Shown: positions 14,465 through 23,967, counted from the first letter of the stretch. The stretch: 64,000 bases of DNA from Piscinibacter gummiphilus (GCF_002116905.1 NZ_CP015118.1:620001-684000); one strand, 5' to 3'. Translations and numbers: made by a program. Notes: generated from the letters alone by a model not told the origin.

Positions 14465-15583
14465 TCAGGGGCTGCCGAGGCGCTGGAAACGCTGCCCGGG
14501 CAGGCGGGCGATGCGGCCTTCGATCTCGAGTTCGAGCAGCCGGGCGTTGAGCACCTGGGCGGGCTCGCCGGTGCGTGAAGCCAGTGTGTCCAGGCCGATG
14601 GGGTCGTGGCCGAGCGCCGCCAGCACCGGGTCGCGCTCGCCGGCGGGCGCCGGGGCGGCGGCCACTGGAGGCCGGGGCTCCCGGGCGAACCCGTCGACCT
14701 CCTCGAGCACGTCCTCGACCGTCTCGACCAGCTTGGCGCCTTGCTTCAGCAGCGCGTGGCAGCCGCGCGACTGGGGCGAATGGATCGAACCCGGAATGGC
14801 GAACACCTCGCGCCCCGCGTCGGCCGCGAGCCGGGCCGTGATGAGAGACCCGGAGGCCAGCGCGGCCTCCACGACGAGCGTGCCGCGCGACAGCCCGGCG
14901 ATGATCCGGTTGCGCTGCGGGAAATGGGGCGACCGGGGTTCGGTGCCCAGTGGGTACTCGCTCACGATCAAACCCTGGTGGCGGATGCGTTCCGCCAGCG
15001 CCTTGTGCGGGCGCGGGTACACGAGGTCGAGCCCGGTGCCCACCACCGCGACGGTGCTGGCGGCATGGGGCAGGGCGCCCTCGTGCGCGGCCCCGTCGAC
15101 GCCGGCGGCGAGCCCGGACACGACGGTGTGGCCGGCTGCGGCCAGCTGGCGGGCGAAATCGGTGGCGTGGGCGAGCCCCTGAGGCGTGGCATGGCGGCTG
15201 CCCACCATCGCGATGGCGCGGGCCTGGAGCAGGTCGTGCCGGCCTTCGGCATGCAGCAGAAGGGGCGGGTCGCCCGCTTCCAGCAGGAGGGTGGGGTAGC
15301 GCGGGTCGCCGAGCGGGATCAGCGCGCGCGGCGATCCCGGTGGCGGGGCGGCCAGCCAGTCGAGGGTGCGGGCGACGAGGTGCGCGTGGGACGGGGGCGG
15401 GCGCGAGAGGGCTGCGCCGAGCGCCTCACCCGCGACGGCGCGCCGGGCCGCCGGACTGGCGGCAAAGATGGCTTCGGCCGACCCGAAGGCGGCGAGCAAC
15501 CGCCGTGCGGCCGCACGGCCCACGCGGGGTGTGGTGACCAGGCGCAACCACGCGTCCACTTCGCCGGGATCGACGTCGTGCAT
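14465..15583 (-). CDS. dprA: DNA-processing protein DprA
   Basis: DprA binds incoming single-stranded DNA during natural transformation and loads RecA. The 372-residue protein has an N-terminal SAM-like region (WLRLVTTPRVGRAAARRLL), the Rossmann-fold core with AMVGSRHATPQG, VVSGLAAGVDGAAHEGAL, FPQRNRIIAGLSRGTLVVEA and the C-terminal winged-helix DML1-like domain after about residue 300. An alanine/proline-rich linker separates the last two. The neighbours smg (downstream) and LysM-def-fmt (upstream) are the standard betaproteobacterial context. A complete core suggests competence machinery is or was functional. Confidence 0.97.
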   Translation of the reverse strand: MHDVDPGEVDAWLRLVTTPRVGRAAARRLLAAFGSAEAIFAASPAARRAVAGEALGAALSRPPPSHAHLVARTLDWLAAPPPGSPRALIPLGDPRYPTLLLEAGDPPLLLHAEGRHDLLQARAIAMVGSRHATPQGLAHATDFARQLAAAGHTVVSGLAAGVDGAAHEGALPHAASTVAVVGTGLDLVYPRPHKALAERIRHQGLIVSEYPLGTEPRSPHFPQRNRIIAGLSRGTLVVEAALASGSLITARLAADAGREVFAIPGSIHSPQSRGCHALLKQGAKLVETVEDVLEEVDGFAREPRPPVAAAPAPAGERDPVLAALGHDPIGLDTLASRTGEPAQVLNARLLELEIEGRIARLPGQRFQRLGSP

Positions 15584-15642
15584 GGCAGGTCACGCGTGGG
15601 GCCGGGCGCAGGGTCGCGGTGGAACTGCGCCCGGGTCGAGGG

Positions 15643-16830
15643 TCAGGGCGCGGTGAAGCGGTCGCCGGCGCTGACCGGTTCCTTGACCGAGAGGATCAGC
15701 GCGTACGACATGCGGTCGAACGTGCGGAACACGTACAGCAGGCCGTGCCGTTCATCGGGCAGCTTCACCGACGGGTTCTTCGGATCGGTGCGGTCGACGA
15801 TGGTGCGGCCGTTGGTCCACAGCGCGAGCACGTGGCCGGGCTCGAGCCCGTCGCGCTTGCCGCGGTTCAGCGCCACGATCTGGTTCTGGCCGGCGCGCAC
15901 CGCCTCGCCGTACACGGAGACGATCTGGCCCACCATGTCGCCTTCCGGGGCGCGCGGCACGTGGTTGTAGAACTCGCGTGCCGGCACCGGGGCCAGGCGG
16001 TCACCGGTGGTGATTTCCTGGCGGGTGCTGGTGATGGTGAAGGTGTCGGGGACGATGGCCGTGGTGTCGGCCAGGTTCGTGCCGGGGGCGTCGGCGCGGC
16101 GGGTCAGTTCGACGGTGCCGAGGTACACGGCTTCGTAGCCCAGGATCTCGCGGGTGGTGGGGTCGACCAGGGGCGCCGGCTCGCGGAAGACGCGGAAGTT
16201 GCGCTGGCCCTGCAGGTCACCACGGGTGTAGGCGAGGTCACCCTTCGTGAGCAGCTTGCGGTTTTCCTGGGCGGCGACGATGCGCGGCGCGGCTGCGAGC
16301 GCATTGGGCTCGAAGATGACGGCTTCGTTCAGGAACGGCTCGATCTGGGCCAGGTTGATGGCCGGGATGCCCGCGTTGACGTCGGACGCACGGATGCGCG
16401 GCGACAGCCGGCCACCGGCGCCCACGGGTTCACCGACCCGCAGGCGGCCACGGCCGTTCGACTTGTCGAGGAACAGCACCTGGCCCGGGTAGATCAGGTG
16501 GGGGTTGCGGATCTGGTCCATGTTCATGCCCCACAGCTCGGGCCAGCGCCACGGGCTCTTGAGGAAGAGCTTGGAGATGTCCCACAGCGTGTCGCCGGAC
16601 TTGACGGTGTAGCTGTCAGGGGCGTTCGGGGACAGCTCGGACAGCGGAACGCCTTCTTGGGCGACCTGCTGGGCGGTGCTGCGCTGCTTGGGCGTGATCG
16701 GGTAGTTGCCGGCCTGGGCCCACGCGACACCGGCGCCGAACGCCAGCAGGGCAGCCAGGGCGGTGGCGCGAGGAGCGGTCAAGGCCGCTTTTTTGGCGGA
16801 ACGCAGGGCAAAACGATGGCTTCGGATCAT
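15643..16830 (-). CDS. Secreted LysM peptidoglycan-binding protein
   Basis: The 395-residue precursor begins MIRSHRFALRSAKKAA with a signal peptide ending near FGAGVAWAQA. A single LysM domain follows at about residues 75-125 (YTVKSGDTLWDISKLFL ... NPHLIYPGQVLFL), which binds peptidoglycan glycan. The remaining 270 residues form a conserved region of unknown function containing GDLAYTRGDLQGQRNFRVFR. The gene sits between dprA and the divergent def, where this LysM protein is usually found in Burkholderiales. It may be a cell-wall-associated partner of the formyl-methionine genes only by location. No catalytic motif was seen. Confidence 0.9.
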   Translation of the reverse strand: MIRSHRFALRSAKKAALTAPRATALAALLAFGAGVAWAQAGNYPITPKQRSTAQQVAQEGVPLSELSPNAPDSYTVKSGDTLWDISKLFLKSPWRWPELWGMNMDQIRNPHLIYPGQVLFLDKSNGRGRLRVGEPVGAGGRLSPRIRASDVNAGIPAINLAQIEPFLNEAVIFEPNALAAAPRIVAAQENRKLLTKGDLAYTRGDLQGQRNFRVFREPAPLVDPTTREILGYEAVYLGTVELTRRADAPGTNLADTTAIVPDTFTITSTRQEITTGDRLAPVPAREFYNHVPRAPEGDMVGQIVSVYGEAVRAGQNQIVALNRGKRDGLEPGHVLALWTNGRTIVDRTDPKNPSVKLPDERHGLLYVFRTFDRMSYALILSVKEPVSAGDRFTAP

Positions 16831-17094
16831 GAAGGTAGGTCTCCGGTCGCGCAGGCAGCACAATGGCTGAAATGTAAGCTTGCCGAAGCCCGCTGGGCGC
16901 CGGGCGCCTCCAGTTCGGCGAAAATCTTCATTCAGTTTCACAGATTCTGCCCATAAACCCTTGATATCGCAACGAAAGTGACCAGCTGATACCTCTGCGA
17001 CAAGCCGCATTACGGGGCCTGTTGTTGTGTGGTGTCCACACGGGATCCATGCCAGGAGTCCTGTCCGGTTGCCGACTCGAACGCCGTTTTTGCC

Positions 17095-17601
17095 ATGGCC
17101 AAGCTCTCCATCCTCCGCTATCCCGACCCCCGTCTGCACACCGTCGCCAAACCTGTCTCGGTGGTGGATGACCGCATCCGCCAGCTGGCGGACGACATGC
17201 TGGAACTCATGTACCAGGCCGACGGCGTCGGCCTGGCCGCCACGCAGGTGGACGTGCACGAGCGGGTGATCGTCATCGACACGTCCGAGGGCCGTGACGA
17301 CCCGCGCGTGCTGATCAACCCCGAGCTGATCGCCCGCAGCGAGGAGATGACCTTCGCCGACGAAGGCTGCCTCTCCGTGCCGTCCGTCTACGACAAGGTC
17401 AAGCGCCACGCCCGCGTGACCGTGCGCGCGCTCGGCCGCGACGGCCAGCCGTACGAGTTCGAGGCCGAGGGCCTGCTGTCCGTCTGCGTGCAGCACGAGA
17501 TGGACCACCTGATGGGCAAGGTGTTCGTCGAGTACCTGAGCCTGCTCAAGCGCGACCGCATCAAGACCAAGATGCTCAAGAAGACCCGCGACGAGCAGTA
17601 A
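17095..17601 (+). CDS. def: Peptide deformylase
   Basis: Def removes the formyl group from nascent N-terminal methionine. The 168-residue enzyme contains the three family motifs in order: GVGLAATQ (motif 1), EGCLSVPS (motif 2, metal-ligand Cys) and QHEMDHLMG (motif 3, two metal-ligand His and the catalytic Glu). The ATG at 17095 (MAKLSILRYPDPRL) matches the family start; an upstream in-frame start at 17029 would add a non-homologous extension. It overlaps fmt by one base (TAATG), a sign of translational coupling. A 264-bp divergent region separates it from the LysM gene. Confidence 0.98.
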   Translation: MAKLSILRYPDPRLHTVAKPVSVVDDRIRQLADDMLELMYQADGVGLAATQVDVHERVIVIDTSEGRDDPRVLINPELIARSEEMTFADEGCLSVPSVYDKVKRHARVTVRALGRDGQPYEFEAEGLLSVCVQHEMDHLMGKVFVEYLSLLKRDRIKTKMLKKTRDEQ

Positions 17602-18554
17602 TGAACGTCGTTTTCGCCGGCACCCCCGAGTTCGCCCAGGTCGCGCTCGAGGCCCTCGTGGCCGCGGGGCACGTGGTGCCCCTCGTGCTGACCCAGCCCG
17701 ACCGGCCGTCCGGCCGCGGCATGAAGCTCCACCCGTCGCCGGTGAAGGCCGCGGCGCTGGCCCATGGCATCGAGGTGGCCCAGCCGCGCAGCCTGCGGCT
17801 CGATGGCAAGTACCCCGACGACGCGGCCGCCGCGCGCGAGCGCCTGCTGGCCGCGAAGCCCGACGTGATGGTGGTCGCCGCCTACGGCCTGATCCTGCCC
17901 CAGTGGGTGCTGGACCTGCCCGCCCGCGGCTGCCTGAACATCCACGCCTCGCTGCTGCCGCGCTGGCGCGGCGCGGCGCCCATCCACCGCGCCATCGAGT
18001 CGGGCGACGCCGAGACCGGCATCACCATCATGCAGATGGATGCGGGCCTGGACACGGGCGACATGCTGCTCGAGGCTCGCGAGCCCATCGGCCCGGACGA
18101 CCGCACCGCCTCGCTGCACGACCGCCTCGCCGCCATGGGCGGCCGCCTGATCGTCGACGCGCTGGCCCGGCTCGACCAGCTGACGCGCGTGCCGCAGCCG
18201 GCCGAGGGCATCACCTACGCCCACAAGATCGAGAAGGCCGAGGCCGAGGTCGACTGGACCCGACCCGCGGCCGTGATCGAGCGCCGCATCCGCGCGTTCG
18301 ACCCGTTCCCCGGCGCCTCGGGCAGGCTCGGCGGCGACACGGTGAAGCTGTGGTCCGCCCGGGTCGGCACCGACTCCGGCGCGCCGGGCACCGTGCTGGG
18401 CACGTCCTCCGACGGCGTGCGCGTGGCCTGCGGCGAGGGCAGCCTCGTCGTGACCGAACTGCAGCGGCCCGGCGGCAAGCGGGTGTCGGCTGCGCAGTTC
18501 CTGCAGTCGGCCGGCGACCTCGCCGGGCAGGTGTTCGCGCCCCACGGCGCTTGA
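17601..18554 (+). CDS. fmt: Methionyl-tRNA formyltransferase
   Basis: Fmt formylates Met-tRNA(fMet) using 10-formyl-tetrahydrofolate. The 317-residue protein has the N-terminal formyltransferase domain with FAGTPEFA, PSGRGMKLHPSPVK, and the catalytic-site region LNIHASLLPRWRGAAPIHRAI (Asn and His conserved), then the C-terminal tRNA-binding domain (VIERRIRAFDPFPGA). Its ATG overlaps the def stop codon by one base. The initiator tRNA it acts on is encoded at 3826-3902 in this same window. Length and motifs are normal. Confidence 0.98.
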   Translation: MNVVFAGTPEFAQVALEALVAAGHVVPLVLTQPDRPSGRGMKLHPSPVKAAALAHGIEVAQPRSLRLDGKYPDDAAAARERLLAAKPDVMVVAAYGLILPQWVLDLPARGCLNIHASLLPRWRGAAPIHRAIESGDAETGITIMQMDAGLDTGDMLLEAREPIGPDDRTASLHDRLAAMGGRLIVDALARLDQLTRVPQPAEGITYAHKIEKAEAEVDWTRPAAVIERRIRAFDPFPGASGRLGGDTVKLWSARVGTDSGAPGTVLGTSSDGVRVACGEGSLVVTELQRPGGKRVSAAQFLQSAGDLAGQVFAPHGA

Positions 18555-18614
18555 ACTTCCGGGCGCGGCGCGCATCTGAGGGGGCGTAGACGTCCTTCTT
18601 TTACGGAAACCACC

Positions 18615-19454
18615 ATGTTCAACATCCTGAAGACCGCCGTGCTGATGGCCGCGATCACCGCGCTGTTCATGGCGATCGGGTCCCTGATCGGCGGGCAGAG
18701 CGGCATGATGATCGCGCTGCTCGTGGCGATCGGCATGAACTTCTTCAGCTACTGGTTCTCGGACAAGATGGTGCTGAAGATGTACAACGCGCAGGAGGTG
18801 GACGAAACGTCCGCCCCGCAGTTCTACAACATGGTGCGCGAGCTCGCGCAACGTGCCCAGCTGCCGATGCCGAAGGTCTACCTGATCCAGGAGGACGCCC
18901 CCAACGCGTTCGCCACCGGCCGCAACCCCGACCACGCCGCGGTGGCCGCCACCACGGGCATCCTGCGCGTGCTGTCCGACCGCGAGCTGCGCGGCGTGAT
19001 GGCGCACGAACTCGCCCACGTGAAGCACCGCGACATCCTGATCAGCACCGTCAGCGCCACCATGGCCGGTGCCATCTCCATGCTCGCGAACTTCGCGATG
19101 TTCTTCGGCGGGCGCGACAGCGAGGGCCGCAGCCACAACCCCATCGTCGGCATCCTCGTGATGTTCCTCGCCCCGCTGGCCGCCAGCGTGATCCAGATGG
19201 CCATCAGCCGCGCCCGCGAGTTCGAGGCCGACCGTGGCGGCGCCGAGATCTCGGGCGACCCGCAGGCGCTCGCCAGCGCGCTGCAGAAGATCGAGCACTA
19301 CGCCCGCGGCATCCCCATGGCCGCCGCCGAGCGCCACCCCGAGACCGCGCAGATGATGATCTCCAACCCGCTGTCCGGCGGCGGGCTGCGGGGGCTGTTC
19401 TCGACCCACCCGTCCACCGAGGAACGTGTGGCGCGCCTGCTCGCGATGCGCTGA
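18615..19454 (+). CDS. htpX: Membrane zinc metalloprotease HtpX
   Basis: HtpX is an inner-membrane protease that degrades damaged membrane proteins under stress. The 279-residue protein starts with two hydrophobic segments (ILKTAVLMAAITALFMAIG and GMMIALLVAIGMNFFSYW). The zinc motif is in VMAHELAHVKHRD (HEXXH), and a third ligand lies in AREFEADRGGAEISG. The C-terminus FSTHPSTEERVARLLAM is the family ending. It follows fmt after 60 bases and is closed by a hairpin terminator. No regulatory site typical of the heat-shock or Cpx response was recognised. Confidence 0.97.
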   Translation: MFNILKTAVLMAAITALFMAIGSLIGGQSGMMIALLVAIGMNFFSYWFSDKMVLKMYNAQEVDETSAPQFYNMVRELAQRAQLPMPKVYLIQEDAPNAFATGRNPDHAAVAATTGILRVLSDRELRGVMAHELAHVKHRDILISTVSATMAGAISMLANFAMFFGGRDSEGRSHNPIVGILVMFLAPLAASVIQMAISRAREFEADRGGAEISGDPQALASALQKIEHYARGIPMAAAERHPETAQMMISNPLSGGGLRGLFSTHPSTEERVARLLAMR

Positions 19455-19471
19455 ACGCCCCTGGGGCGCGG

Positions 19472-19498
19472 GACGGGCCCTCAAGCAGGGCCCGTCTT
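19472..19498 (+). terminator. Terminator-like hairpin after htpX
   Basis: GACGGGCCC pairs perfectly with GGGCCCGTC across a 7-base loop, followed by only two T residues. It lies 17 bases after the htpX stop. Confidence 0.55.
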
Positions 19499-19533
19499 GA
19501 CCGATATCCCGTGCAGAACTACCCTCTCGCCCC

Positions 19534-19947
19534 ATGTTTCGCCTGCCCCTCCTGACCGCCGCCGCCCTGTCCGCCCTGCTGCTGGCCGGGTGCGACCTCC
19601 TCGGGGACTCGCCGGAGAAGATCGCCGCCGCGCGCGAGGCCGACGGCCGGGCCATCGGCGGGGCGTGCCGCCATGCGGGCCGCGCCATCGAGGACTGCTA
19701 CGCGCTGAACAAGAAGGCCGACAAGGCCGCCGTGTTCGCCGGCTGGCGCGACATGAACGACTACATGCGCGAGAACAAGATCGACACGGTGGCCCCGCAG
19801 GTCACCCCGCCGGTCGCCGGCGCCCGCAAGGGCGAGGCGAAGGCGGACGAGGGCAACGTCGCCTCGTCCGAGCCGGGCGAGAGCGTGGTCCAGATCGAGC
19901 GCAAGCCCGCCAAGGCCACCGCGAAGCCGCACGACGGCGAACACTGA
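19534..19947 (+). CDS. Small predicted lipoprotein
   Basis: The 137-residue protein has a lipoprotein signal ending in the lipobox LLLAGC (Cys about residue 18). The short globular part (residues 20-80) has two cysteines (GGACRHAGRAIEDCYALN) that could form a disulfide in the periplasm and includes GWRDMNDYMRENKID. The last 50 residues are charged and low-complexity. I do not recognise a characterised family. It stands between htpX and azlC on the same strand, with no clear partner. Confidence 0.72.
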   Translation: MFRLPLLTAAALSALLLAGCDLLGDSPEKIAAAREADGRAIGGACRHAGRAIEDCYALNKKADKAAVFAGWRDMNDYMRENKIDTVAPQVTPPVAGARKGEAKADEGNVASSEPGESVVQIERKPAKATAKPHDGEH

Positions 19948-20014
19948 TCCCCGGCGGGTCGGCGCAAGACCCAGTGCCCGCGTCGGACGGGCACGTCCCC
20001 GTACCATCGCGCCC

Positions 20015-20725
20015 ATGCATTCGTTCCGCTCGGCCTTCGCCCATCCGCAGTTCCGCGTGGGCGTCAAGGACATGGCCGACGTGTCGCCCGGCGTCGCCGC
20101 CTGGTCCCTCGTGACCGGGGTCGCGATGGTCAAGGCCGGCCTCGGCGTGCCCCTCGCCCTCTTCATGAGCTTCACCGTGTACGCCGGCAGCGCCCAGCTC
20201 GCCGCGCTGCCGCTGCTCGCCGTCGGCGCCCCGCTGTGGGTGATCTGGGCCACCGCCGTCTGCGTGAACCTCCGCTTCGTCATCTTCAGCGCCCAGCTGC
20301 GCCCCTACTTCCAGCACCTGCCGCTGCGGTGGCGCCTCGCCGCCGGCTACCTCACGGCCGACCTGACCTACGTGCTCTTCATGAAGCGGCATCCGGTGCC
20401 GGGCGACCGCGAGAGCCAGATGGCCTACTTCTGGGGCAACGCGTCGATGAACTGGCTGTCGTGGCAGGTGCCGTCGGTCGTGGGCATCCTGCTCGCGAAC
20501 GTGATCCCCACCGACTGGGGCCTCGGGTTCGCCGGCGTGCTGGCGCTGCTGGGCCTCGGCTACTCGCTCACGTCCGACCGCGCGACCGCCGTCTCCGCGG
20601 TCATCGCGGGCACCGCGGCCGTGGCCGCGTTCGCGCTGCCGTTCCGGCTGCACATCGTCGTGGCCATCGCCGCGGGCGTGTGCGTGGGGCTGCTGATGGA
20701 CCGCACCGCGAAGGCCGCGCCATGA
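20015..20725 (+). CDS. azlC: AzlC family branched-chain amino acid exporter subunit
   Basis: AzlC is the large membrane subunit of the AzlCD (LIV-E type) exporter that removes branched-chain or related amino acids from the cell. The 236-residue protein has about six helices and family motifs KDMADVSPGVAAWSL, FTVYAGSAQLAALPLL and NLRFVIFSAQLRPYF. It overlaps the azlD start by four bases (ATGA), the usual arrangement. The substrate in this organism is not evident from sequence. Confidence 0.92.
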   Translation: MHSFRSAFAHPQFRVGVKDMADVSPGVAAWSLVTGVAMVKAGLGVPLALFMSFTVYAGSAQLAALPLLAVGAPLWVIWATAVCVNLRFVIFSAQLRPYFQHLPLRWRLAAGYLTADLTYVLFMKRHPVPGDRESQMAYFWGNASMNWLSWQVPSVVGILLANVIPTDWGLGFAGVLALLGLGYSLTSDRATAVSAVIAGTAAVAAFALPFRLHIVVAIAAGVCVGLLMDRTAKAAP

Positions 20726-21051
20726 CCGGCTGGTTCGCCATCGTCGCGATCACGGGGCTCGCGCTCATCACCGTCGCCACCCGCTGCTTCTTCATCGCCA
20801 CCGAACGCGAGCTGCCGATGCCTGGCTGGCTGCGCCGCGGCCTGCGCTACGCGCCGCTCGCCGCGCTGGCCGCCGTCGTGGTGCCCGAGGTGGTGATGAC
20901 GCAGGACCACCTGATCCACACGTGGCGCGATGCGCGCCTCTTCGCCGTCGTGGCGGCCACCGCGTGGTTCTTCTGGCGGCGCACGATGCTCGGCACCATC
21001 GTCTCGGGCATGGTGGTGCTCGTCCCGCTCAAGCTGTGGCTCGGATGGTGA
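20722..21051 (+). CDS. azlD: AzlD family branched-chain amino acid exporter small subunit
   Basis: AzlD partners AzlC. The 109-residue product has three to four hydrophobic segments and the family features TVATRCFFIA, LRRGLRYAPLAALAAVVVPEV and a C-terminal GTIVSGMVVLVPLKLWLGW. The ATG overlaps the azlC stop codon, indicating coupled translation. The following 131 bases, before pgk, hold a small GGGAGC/GCTCCC hairpin at 21135-21148 but no convincing promoter. Confidence 0.92.
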   Translation: MTGWFAIVAITGLALITVATRCFFIATERELPMPGWLRRGLRYAPLAALAAVVVPEVVMTQDHLIHTWRDARLFAVVAATAWFFWRRTMLGTIVSGMVVLVPLKLWLGW

Positions 21052-21182
21052 CGATCCCATGACACGCGGGCGAACGATCGTGCTGGAAGTCGTTCGCAAA
21101 AACGGGCCGCTTTGATGTCCAATAGGGGGTTGACGGGAGCACGCTCCCCACCGAACTCATCACTACCCCCAAGCGTCAATCC

Positions 21183-22376
21183 ATGAACGTCATCCGCTTT
21201 GAAGATCTCGTGGCCCAGGGCCAGGCCGCCGGCAAACGCGTGTTCATCCGCGCCGACCTGAACGTGCCGCTCGACGATGCCGGCCAGATCACCGAAGACA
21301 CCCGGGTGCGTGCATCGGTGCCCTGCATCGAGCTGGCGCTGAAGGCCGGTGCCGCCGTGATGGTCACGTCCCACCTGGGCCGTCCCGTCGAAGGCGAGTT
21401 CAAGCCGGAAGACTCGCTCGCCCCGGTCGCCAAGCGCCTGGGCGAACTGCTGGGCCGCGACGTGCCCGTGGTCGCCAACTGGGTCGACGGCGTCGACGTG
21501 AAGCCGGGCCAGGTCGTGCTGCTCGAGAACGTGCGCGTCAACAAGGGCGAGAAGAAGAACAGCGAGGAACTCTCGAAGAAGCTCGCCGCGCTGTGCGACA
21601 TCTTCGTGCACGACGCGTTCGGCACCGCCCACCGCGCCGAGGCCTCCACCTACGGCATCGCCCAGTTCGCCCCGATCGCCTGCGCCGGCCCGCTGCTGGC
21701 CGCCGAGATCGACGCCGTCACGAAGGCCCTCGCCGCTCCCAAGCGCCCGCTGGTCGCCATCGTCGCCGGCAGCAAGGTCAGCACGAAGCTCACCATCCTC
21801 AAGTCTCTCTCCGAGAAGGTCGACGGCCTGATCGTCGGCGGCGGCATCGCCAACACCTTCCTGCTGGCCGCCGGCCTGCCCATCGGCAAGTCGCTCGCCG
21901 AGCCCGACCTGGTGAATGAAGCCAAGGCCGTGATCGAGGGCATGAAGGCCCGCGGCGCCGCGGTGCCCATCCCCGTCGACGTCGTCACCGCGAAGGCCTT
22001 CGCCGCCGACGCACCCGCCACCGTCAAGGCCGTGGCCGACGTGGCCGCCGACGACCTCATCCTCGACATCGGCCCGAAGACCGCAGCCATCCTCGCCGAC
22101 CAGCTCAAGGCCGCCGGCACCATCGTCTGGAACGGCCCGGTCGGCGTGTTCGAGTTCGAGGCCTTCTCGCACGGCACCGAGACGCTCGCCCGCGCCATCG
22201 CCGCGTCCAGCGCGTTCAGCATCGCCGGCGGCGGCGACACGCTCGCGGCCATCGCGAAGTACGGCATCGAGAAGGACGTCGGCTACATCTCCACCGGCGG
22301 CGGCGCCTTCCTCGAGGTGCTGGAAGGCAAGACCCTGCCGGCCTTCGAGATTCTCGCGAAGCGCGCGGCGGGCTGA
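21183..22376 (+). CDS. pgk: Phosphoglycerate kinase
   Basis: Pgk interconverts 1,3-bisphosphoglycerate and 3-phosphoglycerate with ADP/ATP. The 397-residue enzyme shows RADLNVPLDDAGQ, VMVTSHLGRP, LLENVRVNKGEKKN, HDAFGTAHRAEAS, AIVAGSKVSTKL, WNGPVGVFEFEAF and the C-terminal nucleotide loop SIAGGGDTLAAIAKYG. It is followed by pyk after 134 bases; together with fba at 26203 this gives three central-carbon genes within 6 kb. Length and motifs are normal. Confidence 0.98.
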   Translation: MNVIRFEDLVAQGQAAGKRVFIRADLNVPLDDAGQITEDTRVRASVPCIELALKAGAAVMVTSHLGRPVEGEFKPEDSLAPVAKRLGELLGRDVPVVANWVDGVDVKPGQVVLLENVRVNKGEKKNSEELSKKLAALCDIFVHDAFGTAHRAEASTYGIAQFAPIACAGPLLAAEIDAVTKALAAPKRPLVAIVAGSKVSTKLTILKSLSEKVDGLIVGGGIANTFLLAAGLPIGKSLAEPDLVNEAKAVIEGMKARGAAVPIPVDVVTAKAFAADAPATVKAVADVAADDLILDIGPKTAAILADQLKAAGTIVWNGPVGVFEFEAFSHGTETLARAIAASSAFSIAGGGDTLAAIAKYGIEKDVGYISTGGGAFLEVLEGKTLPAFEILAKRAAG

Positions 22377-22510
22377 GCGCCCCGCCGCCGCCCAGGTCCA
22401 CAGTTTCCCTCGGGGCCCGCGACACCCGCAGCCCCGTTTGCTTCCTCACCGATCGGCGGTCGATCCCGTCGATCCCTCTTCACCGCTACCCCTGTTCGGA
22501 GAATCGATTC

Positions 22511-23941
22511 ATGCCCCGCGCCACCAAGATCGTCGCCACCCTTGGCCCCGCTTCCAGTTCCCGTGAGGTGCTCGAGCGGATGATCCGCGCCGGCGTCGAC
22601 GTGGTCCGCATGAACTTCTCGCACGGCACCGCGCAGGACCACATCGACCGCGCCACGCTCGTGCGCGAGGTCGCCCGCGCCGCCGGCAAGGAAGTGGCCA
22701 TCATGGCCGACATGCAGGGCCCCAAGATCCGCGTCGGCAAGTTCGAGGGTGGCAAGACCGTGCTCGAACCCGGGCAGGCCTTCATCCTCGATGCCACGAT
22801 GAAGGAACTGGGCAACAACGAACGCGTGGGCCTCGACTACAAGGAACTGCCGCGCGACGTGCGCCCCGGCGACACGCTGCTGCTCAACGACGGCCTGCTG
22901 CGCCTGACCGTCGAGAAGGTGGTGGGCGAGCAGGTCCACACCACGGTCGTGATCGGTGGCGACCTGTCCAACAACAAGGGCATCAACAAGGCCGGCGGCG
23001 GCCTGACGGCCCCGGCGCTCACCGCGAAGGACATGGAAGACATCAAGACCGCGATGAGCTTCCAGTGCGAGTACCTCGCCATCAGCTTCCCGAAGAGCGC
23101 GACCGACATGGAGATGGCGCGCCAACTGGCGAACGTCGCCGGCGAACCGTGGCGCCACAAGCCCGCGCTGATCGCCAAGATCGAGCGCACCGAGGCCATC
23201 CCCGCGCTCGAGGCCATCCTGCGGGCCAGCGACGGCATCATGGTCGCGCGCGGTGACCTGGCGGTCGAGGTGGGCAACGCCGCGGTGCCGGCGCTGCAGA
23301 AGCGCATGATCAAGATGGCCCGCGAGATGGACCGCGTCGTGATCACCGCCACGCAAATGATGGAGTCGATGATCGTGAACCCGGTGCCCACGCGCGCCGA
23401 GGTGAGCGACGTCGCCAACGCCGTGCTCGACGGCACCGACGCCGTGATGCTCAGCGCCGAGACGGCCGCGGGCCGCTATCCGGTGGAGACCGTCGAGATG
23501 ATGGCCGCCATCTGCGTCGAGGCCGAGAACGCGGAAGAGATCGCGCTCGACGCGAGCTTCACGAACAAGAAGTTCGGCCGCATCGACCAGTCCATCGCGA
23601 TGGGCGCGCTGTTCACCGCGTACCACCTGGGGTGCAAGGCCATCCTCGCGCTGACCGAGTCGGGCTCCACGGCGCTCTGGATGAGCCGCAACAAGATCCA
23701 CGTCCCGATCTACGGCCTCACCTCGCAGCTCGCCAGCCAGCGCCGCATGGCGCTGTACCGCAACGTGAACGCGGTGCTGATGCCCAATTTCAGCGACCGC
23801 GAGGAGGCGTTGCGCCACGCGGAGGCGCTGCTCATCGAGCAGGGCGTTCTGAAGCCGGGCGACACCTACGCCATCACCTGCGGCGAGCCGATGGGCTACC
23901 CGGGCGGCACCAACATGCTGAAGGTGGGCCGGGTCGGCTGA
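22511..23941 (+). CDS. pyk: Pyruvate kinase
   Basis: Pyk converts phosphoenolpyruvate and ADP to pyruvate and ATP. The 476-residue protein starts MPRATKIVATLGPASS and contains VVRMNFSHG, MADMQGPKIRVG, the active-site lysine region ALIAKIERTEAIP, MVARGDLAVEVG, TATQMMESMI and MLSAETAAGRYPVE. A GGAG ribosome binding site precedes the ATG. The C-terminal effector domain is present. The preceding gene is pgk. The stop codon lies within a short hairpin shared with the converging DUF481 gene. Confidence 0.98.
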   Translation: MPRATKIVATLGPASSSREVLERMIRAGVDVVRMNFSHGTAQDHIDRATLVREVARAAGKEVAIMADMQGPKIRVGKFEGGKTVLEPGQAFILDATMKELGNNERVGLDYKELPRDVRPGDTLLLNDGLLRLTVEKVVGEQVHTTVVIGGDLSNNKGINKAGGGLTAPALTAKDMEDIKTAMSFQCEYLAISFPKSATDMEMARQLANVAGEPWRHKPALIAKIERTEAIPALEAILRASDGIMVARGDLAVEVGNAAVPALQKRMIKMAREMDRVVITATQMMESMIVNPVPTRAEVSDVANAVLDGTDAVMLSAETAAGRYPVETVEMMAAICVEAENAEEIALDASFTNKKFGRIDQSIAMGALFTAYHLGCKAILALTESGSTALWMSRNKIHVPIYGLTSQLASQRRMALYRNVNAVLMPNFSDREEALRHAEALLIEQGVLKPGDTYAITCGEPMGYPGGTNMLKVGRVG

Positions 23942-23956
23942 CCCGGCGCGGGGTCA
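23939..23956. terminator. Possible shared hairpin between pyk and the DUF481 gene
   Basis: TGACCC pairs with GGGTCA across a 6-base loop, right at the pyk stop codon and 12 bases from the stop of the converging gene. There is no T run in either direction, so its function as a terminator is uncertain. Confidence 0.3.
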
Positions 23957-23967
23957 GGCGGGGACGT

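Noticed and set aside
15643..17508. N-terminally extended frame of the LysM protein reaching into def
   Set aside because: The signal peptide at 16830 marks the real start; the extension is antisense to def.
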